From Bursaphelenchus xylophilus (Eukaryota; Nematoda; Chromadorea; Rhabditida; Aphelenchoididae), in contig CAJFCV020000005.1 of NCBI GenBank assembly GCA_904066235.2, positions 11,713,501-11,777,500 on the forward strand: a DNA stretch of 64,000 bases, read 5' to 3'. The position numbers and the translations under genes were made by a program. Below are positions 10,049 to 20,410 of the stretch, piece after piece. Position 1 is the first letter of the stretch. Every line of letters begins with the position of its first letter. The notes beneath the pieces were generated by a model. That model was not told the origin of the DNA and ran no database searches. It saw nothing but the letters and a program-made list of their open reading frames with translations.

Positions 10049-11564
10049 ATGAAGACGACTTTAGTAGTTGTAAGTCTCTCGCTTTTATTGCATTTGGCCG
10101 AGTCGAAGGGTGGCGGAGACGATGACGGCAAAGGTGGAGGAGCTGCTCGAGGAGAAGGTGGAGAAAGTGGCAGTGCGGGGAGAGGAGTCGGTGGACATGC
10201 TGGAAGGTGAGTAGCATTAGTCGCGTGATAAATTGCGTAGAGTTTGTGTCGCAAAACTGCGGTTTCTAGAAAAAGCCAATACTTTTGGTCGAAGCATTTT
10301 ATCAGTTTGTCGGGAAAATAACGGCGGGTCGTCGCAGAAAAAATTCTCGCCTTGTCGAAAAAAGGGTGCTGTCGCGCATCGAAACTCCTGCTTCGGCAGC
10401 CGTCGCAAAGCGATAACGGGCGATTCCGAGGCGCCGTTCTTTTCCCGGCAGACTGACAGACAATCTTCGCGATCGAAAGTGTCCAAAAGGCAACGGTCAA
10501 GTTTGCCGTAAATTTTCAACACACACCAGGCATGGCTCAAATATAAAAACTAGTAAATTTCAGCTTACAATTACATGGGAAGTACCTCTAGTGCGACGCT
10601 CAGATTTTGATGGAGCTGGGCAAAAAGTTAGGCTATTTTTTCAAATACATATGCCAGAATCCTAGCTCGCGCTTTGCAGAAACCATCGAGATTTTTAGAT
10701 CGAAAGTCGGCAAAAACAAAATTTTGACAATTTTTGACGAACTTCAGCACGAAAAGTTTCGTGCATATTTCTATTGTGAAGGGTAATGTTTTCACAAAAA
10801 ATCAATTTTTTACGCGCGAAACTATAGCAAAGTCATGGCCAAAAAGTGTTTTTCTCTCTGACCGCTCTCCACGTTGTGCGTATTCTCTCGGCGGCAAGGA
10901 CCGTTCGATATTTCGGCGGCACCTGCAAAGCGCGAGCTAAAACTTTCAGGAATTGATACCTAGTCTATTCTCAATGTGTGTGCAAAATTTAAAGAAAATC
11001 TGAGCGTCGCACTTGGAGTATGTCGTGCAACAAGTCCCTCCAAGAATAATAAAAAATTGCAAATTACAGGGGAGTCTCCAGCATCCATGTCTTCGGCGGT
11101 ACAATATTCATATTTTCCGGAGCCGCGGATCGCCATCAAGCCGTGTAAGTTCTTTCTTCTGCTTCCCACATTAATGTGGTTTTGTCCCCAGTCTGTCGGG
11201 AAAATAATGCGGATTTGTCGCGCCTTGTAACAACAACCTTTTGCATATTTCCAGAGAGACATGTGTCAACCAAACAATGGCCGATTTGGCTGCCCAAAAC
11301 GACACCGCAATCACGGAAGTGCAAAATGCCGAAGAGGAGGCGCGTCAGGAATGCGAAGAAGCGATGAGTGGCGCCGTTGTTGGCGAGTCGCTGCTCGTCG
11401 GATTCTTGATTTTCTTCTTCATCGGCTTTGCTGTTTATTGCGGCTTACGGTGCTATTTTTCAAATTGCTGCCGTCGAAGGAAGCGCCCCGAGTCGGCGTA
11501 TCACTTGGGGAGTTTCAATGAAGGGAGGATTGCGACTACAAATGGGGCCAAAAATCCGTTGTAA
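10049..11564 (+). CDS. Small Gly-rich single-pass membrane protein, copy 2
   Basis: Three exons, 10049-10206, 11070-11144 and 11255-11564, phase 2 introns as in copy 1, giving 180 residues. Signal peptide (MKTTLVVVSLSLLLHLAES), Gly-rich segment, short hydrophobic F-rich motif in exon 2, C-x29-C pair (ETCVNQ...RQECEE), a membrane segment (about residues 128-150, LLVGFLIFFFIGFAVYCGL), then SNCCRRRKRP and a short tail. It is about 20 residues shorter than copy 1 and weakly similar outside the motifs, so the duplication is old. Intron 1 carries an A element and a D element, intron 2 an A left end. Role unknown; likely plasma or endomembrane. Confidence 0.8.
10301..10457. repeat. Family A element (CGGCGGGTCG subfamily)
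   Basis: Complete copy in intron 1 of the second membrane-protein gene: ATCAGTTTGTCGGGAAAATA left end, GTTCTTTTCCCGGCAGACTG right end. Confidence 0.8.
10578..11034. mobile_element. Family D inverted-repeat element
   Basis: Inverted ends GGGAAGTACCTCTAGTGCGA and AAAATCTGAGCGTCGCACTT bound about 457 bp in intron 1. The interior motif TCGCGCTTTGCAGAAACC and its inverted partner recur at 43436-43852, 53040-53540 and near 50090. Confidence 0.75.
11189..11227. repeat. Family A left-end fragment
   Basis: CAGTCTGTCGGGAAAATAAT followed by about 20 typical bases, cut off 27 nt before the exon 3 acceptor of the membrane-protein gene. Confidence 0.65.
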
Positions 11565-11643
11565 GGCAATGAAAATATATGTATATTGTTAGAATTTGAG
11601 CAAAGTATTGTTGTAAAGAGATTTTGAATTCCCATATTTACTG

Positions 11644-12184
11644 CTACACCGTTTCAAAAGTTCGTGAACTTTTTGTCGCAAGCACTTTGCAGTTGACCTT
11701 TTGCACCGTGCAATCGAAAAATATTGAACTTTTTCCCATGCTTCCCGCCAACGCAGTGCATTTGTTGCTTTTCGCACAGTGCAAACCACAGAAAACCCGT
11801 TTGCACCGTGCAAATTCTTCAGCAAACCGCGGCGTCGCAGCCAGATTTCAAATGCACAGTGCAAAACCAAAAAAAATCCCACGCTTATCGCTAGCGCACA
11901 GTGCATTTTTTGCACAGTGCAAACCACAGAAAACCCCCTTTGCACTGTGCAAGTTCTTCAGCAAACCGCGGCGTCGCAGCGATGTTTCAAATGCACAGTG
12001 CGAAAAGAATTCCCACACTTGTCGCCAATGCACAGTGCAAACCAAAATAACGCTGTTTGCACTGTGCAAATTATCTTCGATGCACAATGCAAAAAAACCA
12101 AAAAAGAAGTGAATGCACGGTGCAGAATGTGGAGCTTTTTTGTAGAGCGTCCGGATCGCGACAACTGTCTATGCACTTTATGAA
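11644..12184. repeat. Family E element (GCACTGTGC modules)
   Basis: About 540 bp with at least eight variants of the palindromic core TTTGCACTGTGCAAA. It ends in CTATGCACTTTATGAAAATA, shared with the E copy at 56220-56710, while the left end (GTTCGTGAACTTTTTGTCGC) is related. It fills the space between two convergent genes. Open frames over it are by-products of the repeat. Confidence 0.75.
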
Positions 12185-12249
12185 AATAAATAATGTAAAA
12201 ATAAATAATTTTGTTAACTTTATTACTAATAAATATGACGTAATTTGAG

Positions 12250-15200
12250 TTATTTTTTCGACGGAATATCGTAATATCGTCCGTAACCGCCACCACGGCC
12301 ACTACAACTCGGGCAATATGAATAACCGCCGTACGGGTTATAAGGGTTATATTGATAGCCACTTCCATAATATGGATTGGAATTGTAGCCGTTATACGGG
12401 CTGTTATAGCCGCTATAACCGCCATAAGGATAGGAGTTGTAGCCACTGTAGGGATTCGAGTTGTAGCCGTTATAACCGTTGTAGCCGTTGTAACCACCGT
12501 AAGGACTGCCGTATGGGTTATTATACGGATTCTTCCCGTTATACCCTCCATAATTATATGGGTTGTTATATGGGCCATTGCCGTTATATCCGCCGTAATT
12601 GGGGTTGTTGAAGGGTTGGTTGTTCCTGTTGCCTTGCTTATTTTCATTTGGATTTGAACCTGAAAAAAGAACTTTTCTTCATGTTGGCGCGGCAGTTCGG
12701 GCCAACACAATGTCGGGAAAATAATGTGGATTTGTCGCAACAAAATGTCTCGCCTTGTCGCAGCCTCGCACCAAATATACAGCCGCAACAAGCCGTCGCA
12801 GAGCGATATAATGGGTGATCGGTCTGCGAATCCACATTATTTTCCGGACAGACTAAAATAACCGCTTACCGACTGTAGTCGAAAATCCAATGCGTTTGTA
12901 CATAATATCATGGATTTGGCAATACGATCTGGTCCATGGCTCACCGAGAATAATCATATCGTTCTTGGAAGAGCATGTGACGGCCAAACGGCAGACATTC
13001 TTCCCTTGTTTCTTCTGATCTGCAGCGGAAAGAGGAACCAATAGCTCTTTGGGATCTATGGTAAATCTCCGGTCAAGAAGGACCGACAGACTTGGAGTTG
13101 AGTTGCAAGGAAGGGTGAAAGTGTTCTAAACTTCGCGCTGTCTTTGTGTATCAGTTTGTCGGGGGAACAACGAGCGTTGTCGCATCGAAAATCGCATCGT
13201 CGCAGAGAGAATGAATTGTATCGATGTAAAATTAATTCGTTTTTTACGATGCGGACGGCGCTGCGACATTGCTCATTATTTTCCCGACAAACTGAGGTTA
13301 TTCTGACGACTTACATCTCTGATTTTTTTCGCTTTCAACCCACTAACAATCTGTTGACATAGCGAGTTCGGCAAGACAATATTAGTTGTTCCAGTGTCAC
13401 TAATCGCGGGGATATTGGTTCTGAGCACCTGTTCGCCTTGCTGAATTCCGTTAATCGGGAAAACCCATCCTTGTTTGTTCTGCACGCCCACCCAATGCAC
13501 GTCGTTCGTATTGCAGTGCTCGTTGTCAAAGTCGCCGAACGTGATCTTTCCGCTTTTCCGGCATTTCGTATCGTTGCAGCGGTCCATGTGGATGGTGAAG
13601 ATGGGCTTGTTGAACAGACCTTCGCCGAAGGCCTGATGAAAGATGGACTTGTGGATGTTGCCGTTGGGGTTGTAGACGTCTCGGGAAGGGAGGCCAAAGA
13701 TGGCGTCGTCGCTGTATTCGATGTCGCTGGCAATTCCAAAGTGAACTCGTCGAAGAGTAGGGCCTTGAGAATCAGCGGCGCCGAACTAAAGATCAGACTG
13801 TTGGAATGGTACTAACAGTTTGTCGGGAAAATAATGAGCACCCTGTAGCACCGAAAATGGCATCGCGGCCGAGAAAATGAACTGTGTCAGACCAAAATCA
13901 ATTTTTTCAGCTTTAGCGACAAGGTTGTGAAAGTGTACTCATTATTTTCCCGACAGACTGTTAATATGATTAGTAGTCTACTCGAACAGTAAAGCCATCA
14001 TTCTATACCTTCAACGTATCCGTAAACACATGCCCTTTGGCTTTGCCTTGGTCATATGTCTCTTCAAATGCATACGTCGTGTTTGCCGCGGTTTTGGAGC
14101 GGGCCGCGTTGAACAGGTTCGATCCCTGCTTGCAGTTATTGACCAGTGCTCCTTTGGCCTTGCATTTTACACCCGGAACCCACAGCACGGTGCTTCCGGT
14201 GTCGAAGATTGCTCTTATGCTTTGCGGCGGGGTTCCAATCGCAATATTTCCCATATAAATTGCATTCCGATGGTTGGTAAGTGTTGCTCCGTATGCGTCG
14301 CTTTGTGGGACTGAAGTTTGAAAAGCTTTTTTGAACGGTTTTTGCCGAATAATTCGCACAGTGGAAATCGGTTTTTTCAGCAATTTTCAAAAAAAGCCAA
14401 AATGTGCGTTTGCGATAAAAGGAAAATAACTCTCTACGCACTTGATAAAAACAGGAGACACACCGCAAGTTCGAATCCGCAAGTTCGAATGCCTAAAGTT
14501 CGAATGACTAAAGTTCGAACGACCTCCAGTTCGAACTACTTAATGTTCGAATGACCGTAACTTTGAATAACCTAAAGTTTGAATGACTAAAGTTCGAAAA
14601 TGAAAAAAAAGTTAATTAATATTTAAAACAGAGTTTTTTACAAACTGAAGCTTCCCTCCAAGGGGCCCGGACATTGTTGCAACGACCATCACCAAATTTC
14701 TTGAAACAAGGCCAGTAGAAGGGCCTGGGCATGCTGATGAAAAGCGAAGAAGGGTTTCGCGAAATTTCATCCATTCCGGGATTACTGTAACATTTTGTAT
14801 TTTATAAAGTGGCGTTGGTTGTGGGCCGGGTAATGGTTCTATGAGTCCAAAACTTTTTGTGTGACTGTTTTCGACCATGGCCAACATTTTCCTAATTGAA
14901 ATGTTTTTTGTATCTCTTCATCTTTTGGTAGTACCGTAACCCTCAACATACCATATCGATTACTGCCAAAAATTGGGAAAAGTGTAACCAGTTTTTAAGC
15001 TTGATTATAAAGGCTGGACACACTCTCCGTAAAATAAGACCAAAAAATCCAAAATAAAAATATAAGTTTTTGAGATATACGCGTTCAAAGTTGCTATGTT
15101 CGGGTACTGTAGGACCAAAATGGAGATGATGAATTCTCAAACGGTACCATTCATTGCCACGCCTCACCCATTAATAGAGTAGCCTGAGAAAAATATTTTC

Positions 15201-18200
15201 TGATCAAAAAATAAATATTTCAGGCTTTATTTCAGGTTTTATACGATGGTTACTGTAGTTTCTAACTTTTGTCAATTTCGCTAACCATTTTTTTCAAATG
15301 ACGCATTTAGACCAGCTATCCCATTGAGAAATGTGTGTACAACGTAAAAATCAAAAAATCAAGGCTATAGTGCTATCAATTCTTAAAATAAAGGGAGATT
15401 ACGGTAGCCGTATCCGCTTTTTTCGCTGTTTGGCCGCGGCATTCTTTGGAGATGTTAGTGTAACCAGATTTGAGACTGGAAATATGTTTAGAATATACAG
15501 GGGAGTATTTTAGCAAAAAATCGCGAAAATAAAAATATAAGTTTTTGAGAAAATCCGGGATTACGGTCATTTCAGGGGGTTTTTGGGCCGTTTGGCCGCG
15601 GCATTCTTTGGAGCTGCAAGTGTAACCAGATTTGAGGCTGGAAATTCGTTCAGAATGGACAGCGGAGTATCTTAGCAAAAAATCCCGAAAATAAAAATAT
15701 AAGTTTTTGAGAAAATCCGGGATTACGGTCATTTTAGGGGGTTTTTGGGCTGTTTGGCCGCGGCATTCTTTGGAGCTGCAAGTGTAACCAGATTTGAGAC
15801 TGGAAATATGTTTAGAATATACAGGGGAGTATTTTAGCAAAAAATCGCGAAAATAAAAATATAAGTTTTTGAGAAAATCCGGGATTACGGTCATTTCAGG
15901 GGGTTTTTGGGCCGTTTGGCCGCGGCATTCTTTGGAGCTGCAAGTGTAACCAGATTTGAGGCTGGAAATTCGTTCAGAATGGACAGCGGAGTATCTTAGC
16001 AAAAAATCCCGAAAATAAAAATATAAGTTTTTGAGAAAATCCGGGATTACGGTCATTTTAGGGGGTTTTTGGGCTGTTTGGCCGCGGCGTTCTGTGGAGA
16101 TGCTAGTGTAACCAAATTTGCGACCGGAAATAAATTCCCTCTGCCTTGGGAAGTACCTATGCAAAAAATCCCGAAAATAAAAATATAAGTTTTTGAGAAA
16201 TTTCGAAATTACGGTGATTTTAAGGGATTTCCTGTCCGAAATTACCGTAATCCGGGATTTTTTCAAAAACTTATATTTTTATTTTCGGGATTTTTTGCTG
16301 AAATACTCCCCTCTATATTCTGAACATATTTCCGGTTTCAAATTTGGTTACACTAGCATCTCCACAGAATGCCGCGGCCAAACAGCCCAAAAACCCCCTA
16401 AAATGACCGTAATCCCGGATTTTCTCAAAAACTTATATTTTTATTTTCGCGATTTTTTGCTAAAATACTCCCCTGTATATTCTAAACATATTTCCAGTCT
16501 CAAATCTGGTTACACTTGCAGCTCCAAAGAATGCCGCGGCCAAACGGCCCAAAAACCCCCTGAAATGACCGTAATCCCGGATTTTCTCAAAAACTTATAT
16601 TTTTATTTTCGCGATTTTTTGCTAGAATACTCCTCTATCCATTCTGAGTGAATTTCAGTCTCAAATCTGGTTACACTTGCAGCTCCAAAGAATGCCGCGG
16701 CCAAACGGCCCAAAAACCCCCTGAAATGACCGTAATCCCGGATTTTCTCAAAAACTTATATTTTTATTTTCGGGATTTTTTGCTAGAATACTCCTCTATC
16801 CATTCTGAGTGAATTTCCAGTCTCAAATCTGGTTACACTTGCAGCTCCAAAGAATGCCGCGGCCAAACGGCCCAAAAACCCCCTGAAATGACCGTAATCC
16901 CGGATTTTCTCAAAAACTTATATTTTTATTTTCGGGATTTTTTGCTAGAATACTCCTCTATCCATTCTGAGTGAATTTCCAGTCTCAAATCTGGTTACAC
17001 TTGCAGCTCCAAAGAATGCCGCGGCCAAACGGCCCAAAAACCCCCTGAAATGACCGTAATCCCGGATTTTCTCAAAAACTTATATTTTTATTTTCGCGAT
17101 TTTTTGCTAAAATACTCCCCTGTATATTCTAAACATATTTCCAGTCTCAAATCTGGTTACTCTAACATCTCCAAAGAATGCCGCGGCCAAACAGCGAAAA
17201 AAGCGGATACGGCTACCGTAATCTCCCTTTATTTTAAGAATTGATAGCACTATAGCCTTGATTTTTTGATTTTTACGTTGTACACACATTTCTCAATGGG
17301 ATAGCTGGTCTAAATGCGTCATTTGAAAAAAATGGTTAGCGAAATTGACAAAAGTTAGAAACTACAGTAACCATCGTATAAAACCTGAAATAAAGCCTGA
17401 AATATTTATTTTTTGATCAGAAAATATTTTTCTCAGGCTACTCTATTAATGGGTGAGGCGTGGCAATGAATGGTACCGTTTGAGAATTCATCATCTCCAT
17501 TTTGGTCCTACAGTACCCGAACATAGCAACTTTGAACGCGTATATCTCAAAAACTTATATTTTTATTTTGGATTTTTTGGTCTTATTTTACGGAGAGTGT
17601 GTCCAGCCTTTATAATCAAGCTTAAAAACTGGTTACACTTTTCCCAATTTTTGGCAGTAATCGATATGGTATGTTGAGGGTTACGGTACTACCAAAAGAT
17701 GAAGAGATACAAAAAACATTTCAATTAGGAAAATGTTGGCCATGGTCGAAAACATCCAGTCGGTAAGTTTCATCCGCAACGCTTCATCCCTCAGCCCATC
17801 ACAATAGAAACTTTACAAAACACAAAATGTTACAGTAATCCTCGAATAATGCAAATTTCGCAAAAACGTTTGACACTTTCGATGTACGCCCGGTGGGTCT
17901 TCTATGAGCCAAATTTGAAGAAATTCGGTGATGGTCACCGCAACAATGTCCGGGCCATGCTTCACTTTGTAAAAAAATCCGTTTTAAATTATAATTTGCA
18001 TATAATTATTTTGCAAAATACACTTCCTCTTCAATCATTCATTCATCCTCTACGATGGAGGTTGGTTGTCCGAACACTCTGACCGACAACGAACGCGCTG
18101 TTCTTCATGTCGACCTGATCAAGATTCGTCATGGAGCCAATCCAACTGTGTCTTTCTCGGTTTGGGTTTGTCGAACTGGATTAGGTTTGTCGAACTGGAG

Positions 18201-18734
18201 GTCGTTCGAACTTTAGACATTCGAACTTTAGGCTTTCGAACTTGCGGATTCGAACTTGCGGTGGGTAACCGTTTTTTGGATACCAAAAAACGGCTTTGCG
18301 AGCAGAGCAGCAGTTTTTTTCACAGGGCAAAAAAATCGCGTGTGAGGCAGATTTAAACTCGGGGTTTTTCGAACTTACGGTAGGCGTTCGGAGACCCACC
18401 GCAAGTTCGATTCTTTTTTTTCATTCTGCATTTTTTATATTTTCATATTTCGAACTTCCGGTTTTCGATCTTTTAGTTTTTCTAATTTAAGGTTTTTCGA
18501 ACTTCTAGTATTCGAACTTGCAGCATTCGAACTTGCGGCATTCGAACTTTTGGTTGTCGAACTTGGGGTTTTTCGAACTTCCGGTAGGCGTTCATAAAAA
18601 CATATGAAAACATAGTACAGTCGTTTTGTTGCCGTTTACATACCTTTCCGCTCCACCTCCTCTATGCTGACCTCCACCTTGCCCGCATTGATGACGCACA
18701 GTTGAAGCGCGAAAACAACGAATTTTATCCACAT
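12250..18734 (-). CDS. Pepsin-like aspartyl protease with N/P/Y/G repeat tail
   Basis: Family A1 endopeptidase, probably secreted or lysosomal. Exons on the minus strand: 18734-18644, 14310-14009, 13785-13315, 13125-12870, 12659-12250; phases agree (1, 0, 0, 1) and give 509 residues. Exon 1 encodes a signal peptide ([17 protein letters not shown]). Both catalytic motifs are present ([14 protein letters not shown] and [12 protein letters not shown]), with the flap Tyr in [10 protein letters not shown] and the [14 protein letters not shown]-terminal strand. The last exon (about 135 residues) is a low-complexity tail of NPY, GYN and GGY units ending [17 protein letters not shown], absent from the other two proteases here. 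Intron 1 is 4.3 kb and contains a giant palindrome; introns 2, 3 and 4 each contain one family A element. The far exon 1 is chosen because its donor phase completes a Val codon exactly; confidence is lower for that exon. Confidence 0.85.
12709..12855. repeat. Family A element in protease intron 4
   Basis: GTGGATTTGTCGC subfamily, ends AATGTCGGGAAAATAATGTG and CATTATTTTCCGGACAGACT; it makes up 147 of the 210 intron bases. Confidence 0.8.
13150..13296. repeat. Family A element in protease intron 3
   Basis: Ends ATCAGTTTGTCGGGGGAACA and CATTATTTTCCCGACAAACT; without it the intron would be only 42 nt. Confidence 0.8.
13815..13962. repeat. Family A element in protease intron 2
   Basis: Ends ACAGTTTGTCGGGAAAATAA and CATTATTTTCCCGACAGACT; 148 of the 223 intron bases. 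Confidence 0.8.
14458..14601. repeat. GTTCGAA-rich repeat, left block
   Basis: Short units of the type AAAGTTCGAATGACT repeated about nine times. The first 90 nt are an inverted match to 18168-18268 on the other side of the giant palindrome. Confidence 0.75.
14627..17983. mobile_element. Family F giant palindromic element, 3.36 kb
   Basis: Two near-symmetric inverted arms meet at about 16225-16255. The outer arms (14870-15520 against 17105-17754) match almost base for base when inverted. The inner arms are head-to-head tandem repeats of a roughly 162-bp unit, five copies on the left and six on the right. Ends are AACAGAGTTTTTTACA and its inverted relative, each flanked by TTAA (14623-14626, 17984-17987), consistent with a 4-bp target duplication. 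It lies in intron 1 of the protease gene. Long open frames inside are repeat artefacts. No transposase seen; presumably mobilised in trans. Confidence 0.85.
15524..17100. repeat. 162-bp tandem array, head-to-head
   Basis: Unit contains AAAATAAAAATATAAGTTTT, then GATTACGGTCATTT, GGCCGCGGCATTC and GTGTAACCAGATTT. Unit starts near 15524, 15687, 15849, 16011 and 16172; inverted from about 16266 onward at 16429, 16590, 16753, 16915, 17078. The right-arm copies at 16620-16980 share TAGAATACTCCTCTATCC, indicating recent amplification. Confidence 0.8.
18168..18593. repeat. GTTCGAA-rich repeat, right block
   Basis: Inverted counterpart of 14458-14545 (18168-18268), then further TTCGAACTTGCGG-type units up to 18593, with an unrelated 90-nt segment in between. 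Confidence 0.7.
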
Positions 18735-18989
18735 CAACTCAATTTAGAGGTTTCAGAATGAACAATTGAAAACTGCGGTTTCGAAGGCAGATAGCTCTTT
18801 CAAACCTGATCAAACAAACTTTTCTGCCGACAACGTCACCCGTTTGCGGACAAATTTTGAAAGGTCAAAGTTGCGGTTGGGACTATTTAAGCCACAATGT
18901 GATAAACCTCAAGGCATATCCATAATGAGGACAGTATCTTGCATGGCAGGGAGCAAGCCACAGCTAGCGTGGACACACAAAAAGTTCTC

Positions 18990-19095
18990 TTCTCTTGGCT
19001 CAAATTGTCGAAAAGCCCGACAACCCGGTAACCAACCAAGACGAGAGCTGCAGAGCTCCGCAGAGTCAAGTGATTTATTCAGTGGAAAGGAAGAC
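18990..19095. repeat. Inverted partner of 20890-21000
   Basis: Read on the minus strand it gives CTGAATAAATCACTTGACTC and GTCGGGCTTTTCGACAA, matching plus-strand 20890-21000. The pair brackets the broken ShKT gene. Confidence 0.6.
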
Positions 19096-19491
19096 TTCTA
19101 AAGTAGGGAACCTCACGTGAAAATACACTCCAATTTGTATAAACCAAGATAAATTCTCGAGGAAAAATCCTTGCTCAACCTTTCCGCCCCACGCCTATTG
19201 AGTCAAGGGCTAAAGAATGTGACGGTCTGAAAATACTGTATTGGCTGGTCATGGCTTCTCTCTACGTCGATAAATTATACCAACAATTTTACCCCGGCCT
19301 ATCGGGCCGGGCTTTCAGCACTTCCCAGGCTGTGGCAGCCCGGATTTCAGCTATGCTTTGTATTGGCTCTGGCGAATCAGCACGTGCGAGAAAACGAGGT
19401 AATGAAGCGAAACTTCCCATAGCAAGATTTTCTGTTTGACAACAAAATCTCCGGCGTTTCTGCAGAGCCAGGAGTCTCGGATATGGAAGCC

Positions 19492-19990
19492 TTCCCTTGC
19501 CAGTAGAACAAATACACAGGAGAAACAACTGCGTGGTTTGTCCTCAAACTATTGAAGGAGCCAAATCACAATCAAACAGTTTTGACACGCACAAAAAACC
19601 CTCGAAATAGGCGTGAATCTATCTGTTTTTTATCATGTGGCTGGATGACTCACCCTACTGTAGGGCCAAAAAAGGATGAAAGGATGAAGAAAAGATGTAG
19701 TTTTGTAAATTGCCTTGCAAACTGCTGAAGACTTCGTATGCCAAATCACCGCTTGTGCAAATATTTATGTGCCGGCTTGAGACATAAACCTCGAATATGG
19801 TTCGCAATATAAGGATGGAGCGCTGAATTCCGCATTCCATAACGATGAATATGTTTCTATCTCCATTATGCCTTCTGGCGTTCGTTGCAGCGGCTGTGGG
19901 CTTCAAGGTGCCCAAAGACTGCAAAGACAGAGATTCAAGTTGCAACCGTTGGTCTAGTTTGTGCAAGTATGCGCCATATGAACGATATAT
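19492..19990. repeat. Tandem duplication, copy 1 (promoter and exon 1)
   Basis: Strong similarity to 21711-22200, including CAACTGCGTGGTTTGTCCTC, the AATATAAGG box and the signal-peptide exon: a segmental duplication carrying a whole ShKT gene. Confidence 0.75.
19798..19815 (+). promoter_or_regulatory. Conserved core promoter box, copy 1
   Basis: TGGTTCGCAATATAAGGA lies 29 nt before the ATG at 19845 and is identical at the same distance in the paralogue, suggesting a functional TATA-like element. Confidence 0.5.
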
Positions 19991-19991
19991 G

Positions 19992-20228
19992 GGAGGTGCT
20001 TTATAAATTTCAGCGCGCTAGTCCGTCCGAACCCTGCGGATTTAGTCCAAAGTTAAAAGTTGCGCAATCTTACATAACGTTGCGCAATTTCTCTCTTTGT
20101 AAAAATTTCTGCCTTTCTCTGTCGGCTCCTCCTCCCCTCCCCCTTTTTCGTGAACTTTTAACTTTGGACTAAATCCGCGGGGTTGGGATGGACTAGCGCG
20201 CTGAAATTTATAAAGCACCTCCCATATA
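19992..20228. mobile_element. Inverted-repeat element inserted in ShKT exon
   Basis: About 237 bp with long inverted ends starting GGGAGGTGCTTTATAAATTT and extending through CAGCGCGCTAGTCC and TTTAGTCCAAAGTTAAAA (over 50 nt in all). The flanks are AT repeats (ATATAT on both sides), compatible with a short AT-rich target duplication. Confidence 0.85.
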
Positions 20229-20329
20229 TATGACCACGCAATGCGCCGAAACTTGTGGGTTGTGCCGAAATATCACCTGTTTTGATGATTCCAGGTCGTA
20301 AGTTGGCCGTTTTTGATTGAAATATTCGT

Positions 20330-20410
20330 TTTTAAAAAGTGTATGGACATTTGTCGCGTCCCGCACCGTGCACAAAATACCGCACCCTGCACCATGCATT
20401 TCACTTTTTT
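20330..20410. repeat. Family E end fragment
   Basis: AAAGTGTATGGACATTTGTCGC followed by CACCGTGCACAA and CACCATGCA, the left terminus and first modules of family E, in the intron of the broken ShKT gene. Confidence 0.6.

Noticed and set aside
11624..12791. Long frames over the GCACTGTGC repeats and the protease tail
   Set aside because: By-products of repeat periodicity and of the low-complexity exon on the minus strand.
15376..16651. Long repeat ORFs (296 and 152 codons) inside the giant palindrome
   Set aside because: They arise because the tandem unit is 162 bp, a multiple of three; both arms give the same peptide and there are no start or splice signals.
14627..17983. piggyBac transposon
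   Set aside because: TTAA flanks fit, but ends lack the usual CCC-type termini and no transposase is present, so only a non-autonomous TTAA-targeting element is claimed.
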